Positions 28,532 to 39,457 of a DNA stretch of 64,000 nt are shown here, piece by piece; the first letter of the stretch is position 1, and each line of letters begins with the position of its first letter. A program made the translations under genes and the position numbers. Under the pieces are notes generated by a model, which worked only from the letters and a program-made list of their open reading frames with translations, was not told the origin of the DNA and did no database searches. The stretch covers positions 94,710-158,709 of the forward strand of contig JACPPI010000005.1 in the NCBI GenBank assembly GCA_016190985.1, written 5' to 3'. Source of the DNA: Opitutia bacterium. Its GTDB lineage: Bacteria > Verrucomicrobiota > Verrucomicrobiia > Opitutales > Opitutaceae.

Positions 28532-29323
28532 TCAAAACACCGGGTTGCTGAGTGTGCCGATACCCTCGATCTCGACGGCGATGGTGTCGCCGGCCTTGAG
28601 CCAGACCGGCGGCGTGCGGGCGAAGCCCACGCCCTCCGGCGTGCCGGTGAGGATGAGCGTGCCGGCGGGCAGGGTTTTGTCGGCGCTCAGGAACTCGATG
28701 ATCGCCGGCACGTCGAAGATCATGTCGGCGGTGTTCGAGTCCTGCATGACGGCGCCGTTGAGGATGGAGCGGATGCGGAGGGCGTTGGGCCGCGGAACCT
28801 CGTCCTTGGTCACGAGCACGGGGCCGAGCGGGCAGAAGGTATCGAAGCTTTTCGCGTGGTTCCACTGGCCGCCGCCGAAGTCGCGCTGCCAGTCGCGGGC
28901 GCTGACATCGTTGGCGCAGGTGTAGCCGAGCACGAAGTCGAGGGCGTTGGCGCGGGTGGCGTTGCGGCATTCTTTGCCCAGCACGATGGCCAGCTCGGCC
29001 TCGTAGTCGACCTTGGCGCTGGGCTGCTTCGCCGGGAGGCGGATCGGTTCTCCCGAGGGCACGACGGCGCCGGGCAGTTTCATGAACCACATGGGGCGCT
29101 CCGGCGGGGGTTTGCCGCCCTCGGCCGCGTGCTTGGCGTAGTTGAGGCCGATGCAGATGATCGTGGCGGGCGTGATCGGCGCGAGCCGCTGGCCGGGTTG
29201 GACGACGCGGTCCGTGACGCGGTGAGCGCCGAAAATGTCGCCCTCGACGGCGCGGGCCGAGCCGTCGGGCTGGAGGGCGGCGTAGGCCGGGCCGGCCGGG
29301 GTGAGATGGCGGATCAGTTTCAC
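28532..29323 (-). CDS. Fumarylacetoacetate hydrolase family protein (GTG start)
   Basis: IGLNYAKHAAE...KVDYEAELAIVLGKECRN...GYTCANDVSARDWQ...LTGTPEGVGFAR. Confidence 0.9.
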   Translation of the reverse strand: MKLIRHLTPAGPAYAALQPDGSARAVEGDIFGAHRVTDRVVQPGQRLAPITPATIICIGLNYAKHAAEGGKPPPERPMWFMKLPGAVVPSGEPIRLPAKQPSAKVDYEAELAIVLGKECRNATRANALDFVLGYTCANDVSARDWQRDFGGGQWNHAKSFDTFCPLGPVLVTKDEVPRPNALRIRSILNGAVMQDSNTADMIFDVPAIIEFLSADKTLPAGTLILTGTPEGVGFARTPPVWLKAGDTIAVEIEGIGTLSNPVF

Positions 29324-29350
29324 GGGAAAATGATTGAGGCTGATCGAGGT

Positions 29351-29374
29351 GTAGCCACGAGCGTGAGCGAGTGG
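29351..29374 (+). repeat. REP element flanking RAYT, left copy
   Basis: GTAGCCACGAGCGTGAGCGAGTGG, identical to reverse complement of 29907-29930. Confidence 0.85.
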
Positions 29375-29376
29375 AT

Positions 29377-29949
29377 TCAGTGAGATTGAATCAGGCGATG
29401 ATGAATTCGCCAGAATAACTCCCAATAGTCTTCACGGCAGAGGTCGAGATCGGGATAGCCTGCGACACAGGCCCCAGTGAAAGGATAATCCTGCCAGCGG
29501 GCGACTAACTTGGCTCGGACGGGATTTTCGAGGATGTAGTTTGCCACCGCAAGAAATGCCCCGGGCAAGGTCTCGCTGCCACGCAGAACCCGGTCATGCA
29601 CCTGGTGCTGCCATTGGGCCGGCGCCAATTCCGGCCGAAGATGTTTGCGGGCGAATTCGATAGCAACCCGCTGGTCTGACTCAGGGCCGAGCCCCAGCCA
29701 GAGCAGGTGCATGTGATCCGGCATGAGCACATAGGCGGGGCACGCCAGACCGTAACGGGCGCAGGCATGGAGAAGGGTCTCGCGAAAGTGAGAGAGGAAG
29801 CCGGGCGTCAACCAGCCGGTAGCACGATCCTCCAGGGTGAGCGTCCAGTGAACGGCCACCAAGCCGCGATAGGTTTCGGGTGCCAGTCGCGGCAGGTGCG
29901 ATTTGTCCACTCGCTCACGCTCGTGGCTACTTTCGGAGATCGGATTCAT
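29377..29949 (-). mobile_element. REP-associated tyrosine transposase (RAYT/Y1_Tnp-like HUH protein)
   Basis: VLMPDHMHLLWLG (HUH), FLAVANYILENPVRAKLVARWQDYPFTG. Confidence 0.85.
29907..29930 (-). repeat. REP element flanking RAYT, right inverted copy
   Basis: CCACTCGCTCACGCTCGTGGCTAC. Confidence 0.85.
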
Positions 29950-29979
29950 TGGGCGCGCAGGATGGTGCGACTGGTGGCT

Positions 29980-30465
29980 TCACAAAGCCAAGCGAGAGCG
30001 AAACATTCTGGCGAGGCCCGTTTTGTCCATGCGCTTCTCGGCGATGGCGATCATGGCGTCGTAGAGCTGGGCGTTTGTGACGGCCGAGGTTGAAACACAG
30101 TTGAGTTCCAAAAAGGCCAGCGCGGTGGTGATGGCAGTGCGCTTGTTGCCATCGATGAAAGGCTGGTTTTCAGCGATGTGATAGGCGTAGGCGGCTGCGA
30201 GGTCGAACAGGTCACCTTGCGCGTAGAAGAACGCGTTCATCGGCTGGGCGAGGGCTGACTCCAGGCCGTGTTCATTCCTGATGCCATCCTGACCGCCGTG
30301 TTGTTCGAGGGAGAGTCGGTGTAGCGCATCAACCCTGGTCCGGGTGATGAAACAGGCTCGTTCACTGGGCCAGTTTTCGCAGCAACTCTTTGCGCTCGGC
30401 AAAAATCTTCTCGGTGACGCGCTGGAAGGCGGCATCATCCGACGGGCGGGGCTGGGCCGGTGCAA
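29980..30465 (-). CDS. Fic/Doc family toxin (start uncertain)
   Basis: LESALAQPMN...AYHIAENQPFIDGNKRTAITTALAFLELN. Confidence 0.85.
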   Translation of the reverse strand: MHRPSPARRMMPPSSASPRRFLPSAKSCCENWPSERACFITRTRVDALHRLSLEQHGGQDGIRNEHGLESALAQPMNAFFYAQGDLFDLAAAYAYHIAENQPFIDGNKRTAITTALAFLELNCVSTSAVTNAQLYDAMIAIAEKRMDKTGLARMFRSRLAL

Positions 30466-30538
30466 GCGCCGCCTGCACCGGTTTCTTGGCGGTGTAGGGG
30501 GTGGCGGCTTCCTCGACCTTGTGCGGCTTCTTGCTCAC
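30362..30538 (-). CDS. Candidate antitoxin upstream of Doc (GTG start, not in ORF track)
   Basis: VSKKPHKVEEAATPYTAKKPVQAALAPAQPRPSDDAAFQRVTEKIFAERKELLRKLAQ*; overlaps doc. Confidence 0.55.
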   Translation of the reverse strand: MSKKPHKVEEAATPYTAKKPVQAALAPAQPRPSDDAAFQRVTEKIFAERKELLRKLAQ

Positions 30539-30579
30539 GGCGGCACAGTGGTCCGGGCTGCGCCGGTTGTCAACCGGGT

Positions 30580-30647
30580 GTAGGAGCGGCTTGATGCCGC
30601 GATTCGAAGGGAGCTGGCGGTCAATCGCGGCCTAAAGCCGCTCCTGC
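30580..30647. repeat. REP pair (GTAG type) at gcvP 3' end
   Basis: GTAGGAGCGGCTTGATGCCGCGATT...AATCGCGGCCTAAAGCCGCTCCTGC. Confidence 0.88.
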
Positions 30648-30650
30648 TGT

Positions 30651-33542
<2,892 letters not shown>

Positions 33543-33645
33543 GCGCGGACGGTAGGCGAGGGCGGAAGTGGCGCAACTGAGATTTGGGCGCGGCGCGGTG
33601 CAATTAAGCGTTGTTTCAGACCGGAAAGCCGTGCTGCTTTCGCCC

Positions 33646-34317
33646 ATGTCTCCGGCCACAGCTTTCGGTTCCAGGCAGGCCCGCGCCGCCTTTGTGGCGC
33701 GCCGGCTGACGGAGCTTTATCCGGAGACGCCGATCCCGCTGGATCACAAGGACCCCTACACGCTGCTGGTGGCGGTGCTGCTCTCGGCGCAGTGCACGGA
33801 CAAACGCGTGAACCTCGTCACGCCGCAGCTCTGGGCCTTGGCGGACAACCCGGCCGGCATGGCGCGCGTGCCGGTGGCGGAGATCCAGGCGATCATCCGG
33901 CCCTGCGGATTGTCGCCGCAGAAAGCGAGGGCCATCAGCGGGCTCTCGCGGCTCATCCTGGAACGCCACGGCGGCGCCGTGCCCCGGACTTTCGCGGAAC
34001 TGGAGGCGTTGCCCGGGGTGGGGCACAAGACGGCGTCGGTCGTCATGAGCCAGGCCTTCGGCGTGCCGGCGTTTCCGGTCGACACACACATCCACCGCCT
34101 CGCGCAGCGCTGGAAACTGACGGCCGGCAAAAACGTCGAGCAGACCGAGCGCGACCTGAAGCGGCTTTTCCCGGAGGAAAGCTGGAACCAACTGCACCTG
34201 CGGATGATTTTCTACGGCCGGGAGCACTGCACGGCGCGCGGCTGCGACGGCACGGCCTGCGGGATCTGCCGGACGTTGTTTCCGGGCCGGAGACGCGCGG
34301 CAAAGATGCGCAAATAA
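33646..34317 (+). CDS. nth: Endonuclease III
   Basis: [37 protein letters not shown]. Confidence 0.92.
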   Translation: MSPATAFGSRQARAAFVARRLTELYPETPIPLDHKDPYTLLVAVLLSAQCTDKRVNLVTPQLWALADNPAGMARVPVAEIQAIIRPCGLSPQKARAISGLSRLILERHGGAVPRTFAELEALPGVGHKTASVVMSQAFGVPAFPVDTHIHRLAQRWKLTAGKNVEQTERDLKRLFPEESWNQLHLRMIFYGREHCTARGCDGTACGICRTLFPGRRRAAKMRK

Positions 34318-34367
34318 AACAAGGTTGATTCGCATCCGGCGGCGGTTAACCGTCTGCCCCTCGTTTC

Positions 34368-34444
34368 GGACGCTTAGCTCAGTTGGTTAGAGCACGTGCT
34401 TCACACGCACGGGGTCACTGGTTCGAGTCCAGTAGCGTCCACCA
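34368..34444 (+). tRNA. tRNA-Val (CAC)
   Basis: GGACGCT/AGCGTCC acceptor, loop TTCACAC, GGTTCGAGTCC T-arm, encoded CCA. Confidence 0.95.
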
Positions 34445-34502
34445 TCCTTCGCCGAGCTTTGCGAGCACGGAGGCTGCCGTCCGTAGGCTTGGCGAAGGAC
34501 GG
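34445..34502. repeat. TCCTTCGCC..GGCGAAGGA inverted element abutting tRNA-Val
   Basis: CCTTCGCCGAGC...GGCTTGGCGAAGG. Confidence 0.75.
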
Positions 34503-34600
34503 CATTTCATGCCCGATGCCGACCCCAAGTGGCTACGGCTGGCAGGCCATCCTTCTCAGGTTGCCAAACCGGATGAGATTGCTGAGATGGCTTCAGCCCT

Positions 34601-36277
34601 ATGAAACGCCTGCTGTCGGTCTTTTTGTTGCCGTTGAGCGCGCTGGCCGCGTCGCCCGGCAACCTGGTGCTCGTTAACGGCAACATCCACACCGGCGACG
34701 AGAAGTCGCCGAAGGCCGAGATGGTCATGGTGCGCGACGGACGCATCACCCATGTCGGCACCAGGGAGGAAATGCAGCGGATGCTGCCGGTCGGGTCGCC
34801 GCGCGTGATCGACCTGCACGGGGCCACCGTGGTGCCCGGCCTCAACGACGCGCACCTGCACCTCGCCGGCATCGGTTTCCGCGAACTGAGCTTTGATCTG
34901 GAAGGCACCAAGAGCGTGGCCGAGCTGAGGGAAAAACTCCGGGCGCGGATCGCGCAGGAGGGGACGAAGAAGTGGATCGTGGGCCGCGGCTGGATCGAGA
35001 CACACTGGTCACCGGCGGAATTTCCCACCGCGCGCGAGCTGGACGAGGTTTCGCCCGGCAATCCGGTGGCGTTGACGCGGGCCGACGGGCACGCGCTGGT
35101 GGCGAACAGCCAGGCGCTGAAACTGGCCCGCATCGACCGGAGCACGCCGGACCCGACGGGAGGGAAAATCCTGCGTTATCCCGATTCGGGCGAGGCAACC
35201 GGCATGTTGATCGATGAGGCCCAGAGCCTCGTGGAGCGGCTGCTGCCCCAGCCGACGGCAGCGGAGACAGAACGCGCGCTGATCGTCGGCGCGCAGCGGG
35301 AAATTTCCTTGGGCTGGACGGCGGTGCAGATCGCGGGGCACAGCTACGACGAAGCCGAGCTGGTGCGGCGGTTGGTGAAGGAGGGGAAAATCAAGCTGCG
35401 CATCCACGACGCGGTGAGCGCGCCGGGGGCCGACGCCGAGCAACTGATGGCCCGCGGCCCGGTGCTCGGCGAAAGCGACGGCCGCTACACGCGCCGCGGC
35501 GTGAAGCTCTACATCGACGGCGCGCTTGGGTCGCGCGGGGCGGCCCTGCTCGCGCCCTATGCCGATGCGCCGGACAACACCGGCCTGCTCATGAAGCGAG
35601 CCGATGAGCTGCGCCCGTTTCTGGAGGACGCCCTGCGGCGGGGCATCCAGGTGCAGACCCACGCCATCGGCGACCGGGGCAACCGGATGATGCTCGATCT
35701 GTATGAAAAAGCCTTCGCCGCCGTGCCGGCCAAGGAGCGCCAGGTCGCCGAGCCGCGCTGGCGGATCGAGCACGCGCAGATCATCGCCCCGGCCGACATA
35801 CCGCGCTTTGGCCGGCTGGGTGTGATCGCCTCGATGCAGCCGTCGCACGCGATCGGGGATTTGTATTTTGCGCCGAAGCGGCTCGGGTCGGCGCGGCTGG
35901 CGGGTGCCTACGCCTGGCAGTCGCTGTTGCAATCGGGCGCGGTCATCGCCGCCGGCTCGGATGCGCCCGTGGAGCGTGGCGAACCTATGATCGAGTTTTA
36001 TGCGGCGGTGGCGCGGCGTTCGCTGGATGGTTTTGCCAACCCCGACTGGCATCACGAACAACGCATGACCCGGGCCCAGGCCTTGCGGGCCATGACCAGG
36101 GACGCAGCCTATGCCGCTTTTGAGGAAAACGAGCGCGGGACCATCGCGGTGGGCCAGCGGGCGGATTTTACGGTTCTCTCCGCCGACATCATGCAGATAC
36201 CGGAAGCCGAGATTCTTCAGGCCAAGTGCCTGATGACCATCGTGGGCGGCGAGGTGGTCTACGAGGCCGGGCGTTAA
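34601..36277 (+). CDS. Amidohydrolase family protein (YtcJ-like), signal peptide
   Basis: DLHGATVVPGLNDAHLHLAGIG; RIEHAQIIAPAD; AAGSDAPVE. Confidence 0.9.
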   Translation: MKRLLSVFLLPLSALAASPGNLVLVNGNIHTGDEKSPKAEMVMVRDGRITHVGTREEMQRMLPVGSPRVIDLHGATVVPGLNDAHLHLAGIGFRELSFDLEGTKSVAELREKLRARIAQEGTKKWIVGRGWIETHWSPAEFPTARELDEVSPGNPVALTRADGHALVANSQALKLARIDRSTPDPTGGKILRYPDSGEATGMLIDEAQSLVERLLPQPTAAETERALIVGAQREISLGWTAVQIAGHSYDEAELVRRLVKEGKIKLRIHDAVSAPGADAEQLMARGPVLGESDGRYTRRGVKLYIDGALGSRGAALLAPYADAPDNTGLLMKRADELRPFLEDALRRGIQVQTHAIGDRGNRMMLDLYEKAFAAVPAKERQVAEPRWRIEHAQIIAPADIPRFGRLGVIASMQPSHAIGDLYFAPKRLGSARLAGAYAWQSLLQSGAVIAAGSDAPVERGEPMIEFYAAVARRSLDGFANPDWHHEQRMTRAQALRAMTRDAAYAAFEENERGTIAVGQRADFTVLSADIMQIPEAEILQAKCLMTIVGGEVVYEAGR

Positions 36278-36313
36278 ATGGCGAAGCCCGCGGCGGTTAG
36301 GCGCACGGGCTTC

Positions 36314-36379
36314 ATTGGGTGCAGGGGTTGGATCCCGCGGTCGCGGGACCAACGATCCCGCTTCGCGGGATTATGAGCC
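36314..36379 (-). pseudogene. tRNA-fMet-derived fragment with hairpin insertions
   Basis: 20 nt ATTGGGTGCAGGGGTTGGAT identical to 36663-36682, then collinear ACCAACGA and TTATGAGCC; intervening segments replaced by CCCGCGGTCGCGGG and TCCCGCTTCGCGGGA. Confidence 0.6.
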
Positions 36380-36628
36380 GGAGGGCAGGCCGGTGAGCTT
36401 GTAGAAGCCGCTGCCGCCTTTTTGGCGCTTGAGTAGATTCTCAAGTTTGCGCGCATCCGCGAGTGTGAGTGGGCCGCTTTGCCACAGCATCGTCCAGGGG
36501 CCCTTGCCTCTGGTCCATTGACTGACACCCGTATTGTGCTGCCCCAACCGCTTCACGACGTCCTCGCTCAAGCCGATGTATTTGCGGCCAGCGGCGTTGC
36601 GGAGGACGCAAACGCGGCATTTTGACAT
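36371..36628 (-). CDS. GIY-YIG nuclease-like protein
   Basis: CRVCVLRNAAGRKYIGLSEDVVKRLGQHNTGVSQWTRGKGPWTM. Confidence 0.8.
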   Translation of the reverse strand: MSKCRVCVLRNAAGRKYIGLSEDVVKRLGQHNTGVSQWTRGKGPWTMLWQSGPLTLADARKLENLLKRQKGGSGFYKLTGLPSGS

Positions 36629-36664
36629 AAAAAACGCTCGGGTATAGCCCAAGGGTTTTGAAAT

Positions 36665-36741
<77 letters not shown>

Positions 36742-36940
36742 TCAAGGGAAGCGGCAACGTGCAAACGGTCCGCAGGCCTGTCAACGGCGATTTTCACCCG
36801 CGGGGAGAAAGGGCTTGCCAAGGGGTGGGGCGGTCACTCTTTTCGGCCTTTCCCGTTCCTTAAACCCTCAACCGTCAACCTCAGATACGATCGCAAGGCG
36901 GCCCAGTTGGCCGACCTGTGTCTCGTCCCGACATAGATCC

Positions 36941-37819
36941 ATGAACCTAACTCCCAAAGACCTCCTCGACGCCGGCGTCCACCTCGGTCACCAGACCAAG
37001 CGCTGGAACCCGCGCTCCAAGCCCTACATTTTTGACCACCGGCAGGGCATCACCATCATCGACCTGGAAAAGACGCACGCGGCGCTGGCCAAGGCCTGCG
37101 CGTTCGTCGAACAGCTCGTGGCCGGCGGCGGCGACGTCCTCCTCGTCGGCACCAAGCGCCAGGCGCAGGACATGATCAAGGAGGCGGCCACCGCCACCGG
37201 CATGCCCTACGTCACCAACCGCTGGATGGGCGGCACGCTCACCAACTTCGAGACGATCAAGAAGTCCCTCGCCAAGTTCAAAAAATACCAGGCGATGGAC
37301 GCCAGCGGCGAACTGGCCAAATTCTCCTCCAAGGAGGAGTCCGCCATCCGCCGCGAGATGGCCCGCATGACCCGCAACTTCGACGGCATCATCACCCTCA
37401 CCGGCCTGCCCGCCGCGATGTTCGTCATCGACACCAACTATGAGGCGATCGCGGTGGCCGAGGCCAGGCGCATGAACATCCCCTCGATCGGCCTCGTCGA
37501 CACCAACTCCGACCCGACCCAGCTCACGCACCCGATCCCCGGCAATGACGACGCGGCGAAATCCGTCCGCATCATCATCGACGCCGTGGTCGAGGCGATC
37601 ACGCAGGGCCTGGCCCACCGCGAGACCCGCCGCAACGCCCACGCCGAGGCCAAGGCCGCGAGCACCGGCGTCAGCGCCACGGGCGAGGTCGACCTCGACA
37701 AGATCGCGCTGCCCGCGAACCTGAAGGGCCTCGTCGAGGACGAGAAGCCCGTCGTCAAGAAGCGCACCAGCCGCACCACCGGCGCCAAGAAGTCCGCGGT
37801 CACCACCGACGAGGTCTGA
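36941..37819 (+). CDS. rpsB: 30S ribosomal protein S2
   Basis: LLDAGVHLGHQTKRWNPRSKPYIF; VTNRWMGGTLTNF. Confidence 0.96.
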   Translation: MNLTPKDLLDAGVHLGHQTKRWNPRSKPYIFDHRQGITIIDLEKTHAALAKACAFVEQLVAGGGDVLLVGTKRQAQDMIKEAATATGMPYVTNRWMGGTLTNFETIKKSLAKFKKYQAMDASGELAKFSSKEESAIRREMARMTRNFDGIITLTGLPAAMFVIDTNYEAIAVAEARRMNIPSIGLVDTNSDPTQLTHPIPGNDDAAKSVRIIIDAVVEAITQGLAHRETRRNAHAEAKAASTGVSATGEVDLDKIALPANLKGLVEDEKPVVKKRTSRTTGAKKSAVTTDEV

Positions 37820-37837
37820 GTTCCAAGCATCAATCAC

Positions 37838-38428
37838 ATGGCTACTGTCACCACCTCCATGATCAGCGAGCTCCGGGAAAAAACCGGCGCCGGTCTGCTC
37901 GACGTCAAGAAGGCCCTCGACGAGGCCCAGGGCAATATTGAGGAGGCCACCACGATCCTCCGCAAGAAGCTCGGCGGCAAGATCGACAAGCTCGCCAGCC
38001 GTGCCACGAAGGAAGGGCTCATCGAGTCCTACATCCACGTCGGCGGCAAGGTGGGTGTGCTCATCGAGATCAACTGTGAGACGGACTTCGTCGCCAAGAC
38101 CGACGAGTTCAAGGCGTTCTGCCGCGATGTCTGCCTCCAGATTGCCGCCACCAGCCCGACCTGCGTCCGCCGCGAGGACGTGCCCGAGGCCGACCTGGCC
38201 AAGGAGCGCGACATCGCCATGGCGCAGCTCGAGGGCAAACCCGCCGCCGCCGTGCAGAAAATCGTCGAGGGCAAGCTCGAGAAATATTACTCGCAGGTGT
38301 GCCTGCTGGAGCAACCCTTCGTCAAGGACAACGCCAAGACGATCAAGGATGTGCTGGCCGAGAAGGTCGGCAAGCTCGGCGAGAACATGCAGATCCGCCG
38401 CTTCGTCCGCTACCAGCTCGGCGCCTGA
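37838..38428 (+). CDS. tsf: Elongation factor Ts
   Basis: ISELREKTGAGLLDVKKALDEAQGN...CETDFVAKTDEFK. Confidence 0.95.
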   Translation: MATVTTSMISELREKTGAGLLDVKKALDEAQGNIEEATTILRKKLGGKIDKLASRATKEGLIESYIHVGGKVGVLIEINCETDFVAKTDEFKAFCRDVCLQIAATSPTCVRREDVPEADLAKERDIAMAQLEGKPAAAVQKIVEGKLEKYYSQVCLLEQPFVKDNAKTIKDVLAEKVGKLGENMQIRRFVRYQLGA

Positions 38429-38450
38429 GCAGGCATCGCAGCCGTCTTTC

Positions 38451-38483
38451 AAGGCGCTCCCGCAAGGAGCGCCTTTTGTTTTT
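38451..38483 (+). terminator. Intrinsic terminator after tsf
   Basis: AAGGCGCTCC-CGCAA-GGAGCGCCTT followed by TTTTGTTTTT. Confidence 0.85.
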
Positions 38484-38497
38484 CACGGAGGCGACTT

Positions 38498-38579
38498 GTC
38501 ATTCTGAGCGCAGCGAAGAATCCAGCAGCGCGGCCGCAGCGCATGACCATCTGGATCCATCGCTGCGCTCAGGATGACA
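38498..38579. repeat. GTCATTCTGAGC..GAAGAATCCAG inverted element (copy 2)
   Basis: GTCATTCTGAGCGCAGCGAAGAATCCAGC...CTGGATCCATCGCTGCGCTCAGGATGACA. Confidence 0.9.
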
Positions 38580-38648
38580 TGCCAAGGAATGGATTTCCTC
38601 GGATTTTATCCGTGTGCATCCGTGCGATCCGTGGCTAACTTTCTCCCC

Positions 38649-39056
38649 ATGCAAGTCACCCGCGGACAGATCATCGCCCGAGGCCTGGCCCACCGCTGCC
38701 CGAACTGCGGCGGCCGCACGCTGTTCAAGGCCGGCGCGCTTTTCGAGCTCGACGAGGGCTGTCCGGCCTGTGGCCTGAAGTTCGAGAAGGACGAGGGGTT
38801 TTATCTCGGGGCGATGTCGCTCAATTACGGCGTCACCCTTGTCGGTCTTCTGCTGCCGGTGGCGCTGCTCTGGTATGGCGGCGTGCTCAGCGGCCGGTGG
38901 GCGGTGGGCCTGGCGGTCGTCGGCTCCATCCTCGGCCCGGTCCTGCTCTACCGCTCCTCCCGCAGCTGGCAGCTCATGCTGTATTATTTTTTCCTGCCCC
39001 AGCACCTGCCCGCCAACCGGCGGGAACTCAGCGGAGCGGAAGACGAAAACGTCTGA
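38649..39056 (+). CDS. DUF983 family protein
   Basis: HRCPNCGGRTLFKAGALFELDEGCPACGLKFEKDEGFYLGAM. Confidence 0.85.
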   Translation: MQVTRGQIIARGLAHRCPNCGGRTLFKAGALFELDEGCPACGLKFEKDEGFYLGAMSLNYGVTLVGLLLPVALLWYGGVLSGRWAVGLAVVGSILGPVLLYRSSRSWQLMLYYFFLPQHLPANRRELSGAEDENV

Positions 39057-39158
39057 AACCCCGCCTGCGGCGCGCAAGTTTCGGCTTCCGTTTTCACCCC
39101 GGGGGCCTACGTTCCGCACCCTGTGTCCTCCGTCGCCTGGGTGAAGGAGGGTTGTCAC

Positions 39159-39246
39159 GGAGAGGTGGCAGAGTGGTCGATCGCGCCTGACTCGAAATCA
39201 GGTGGGCCGCAAGGTCCCGGGGGTTCGAATCCCTCCCTCTCCGCCA
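39159..39246 (+). tRNA. tRNA-Ser (CGA)
   Basis: GGAGAGG/CCTCTCC acceptor, loop CTCGAAA, long variable arm, GCCA end. Confidence 0.95.
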
Positions 39247-39457
39247 TTCCGGCGCAGCCGGGATGGCGGCGGGTCGTAACGCGGCCCGGCAGACACGGAG
39301 TGGGTGCAGGAGGAGGGATATGGGCAAAGCCATAGGCTTTGGGGCGAAGCCCTGGCGGAGGAGCGCGTGTTATTGAACCCCGCTCACCCGCGCTTGGTCG
39401 TTTAGGGGTTGAGCCGCGGAGCGCGGCGGGCGTAGTTTTCCGACAATCATTCCCCCT

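Noticed and set aside
33543-33645. Glycine riboswitch upstream of gcvP
   Set aside because: Only ~100 nt shared with the divergent nth promoter and no recognisable tandem aptamer pattern.
35009-36352. 447-aa minus ORF opposite the amidohydrolase
   Set aside because: Antisense artefact; Arg/His/Gly-rich with no domain signal.
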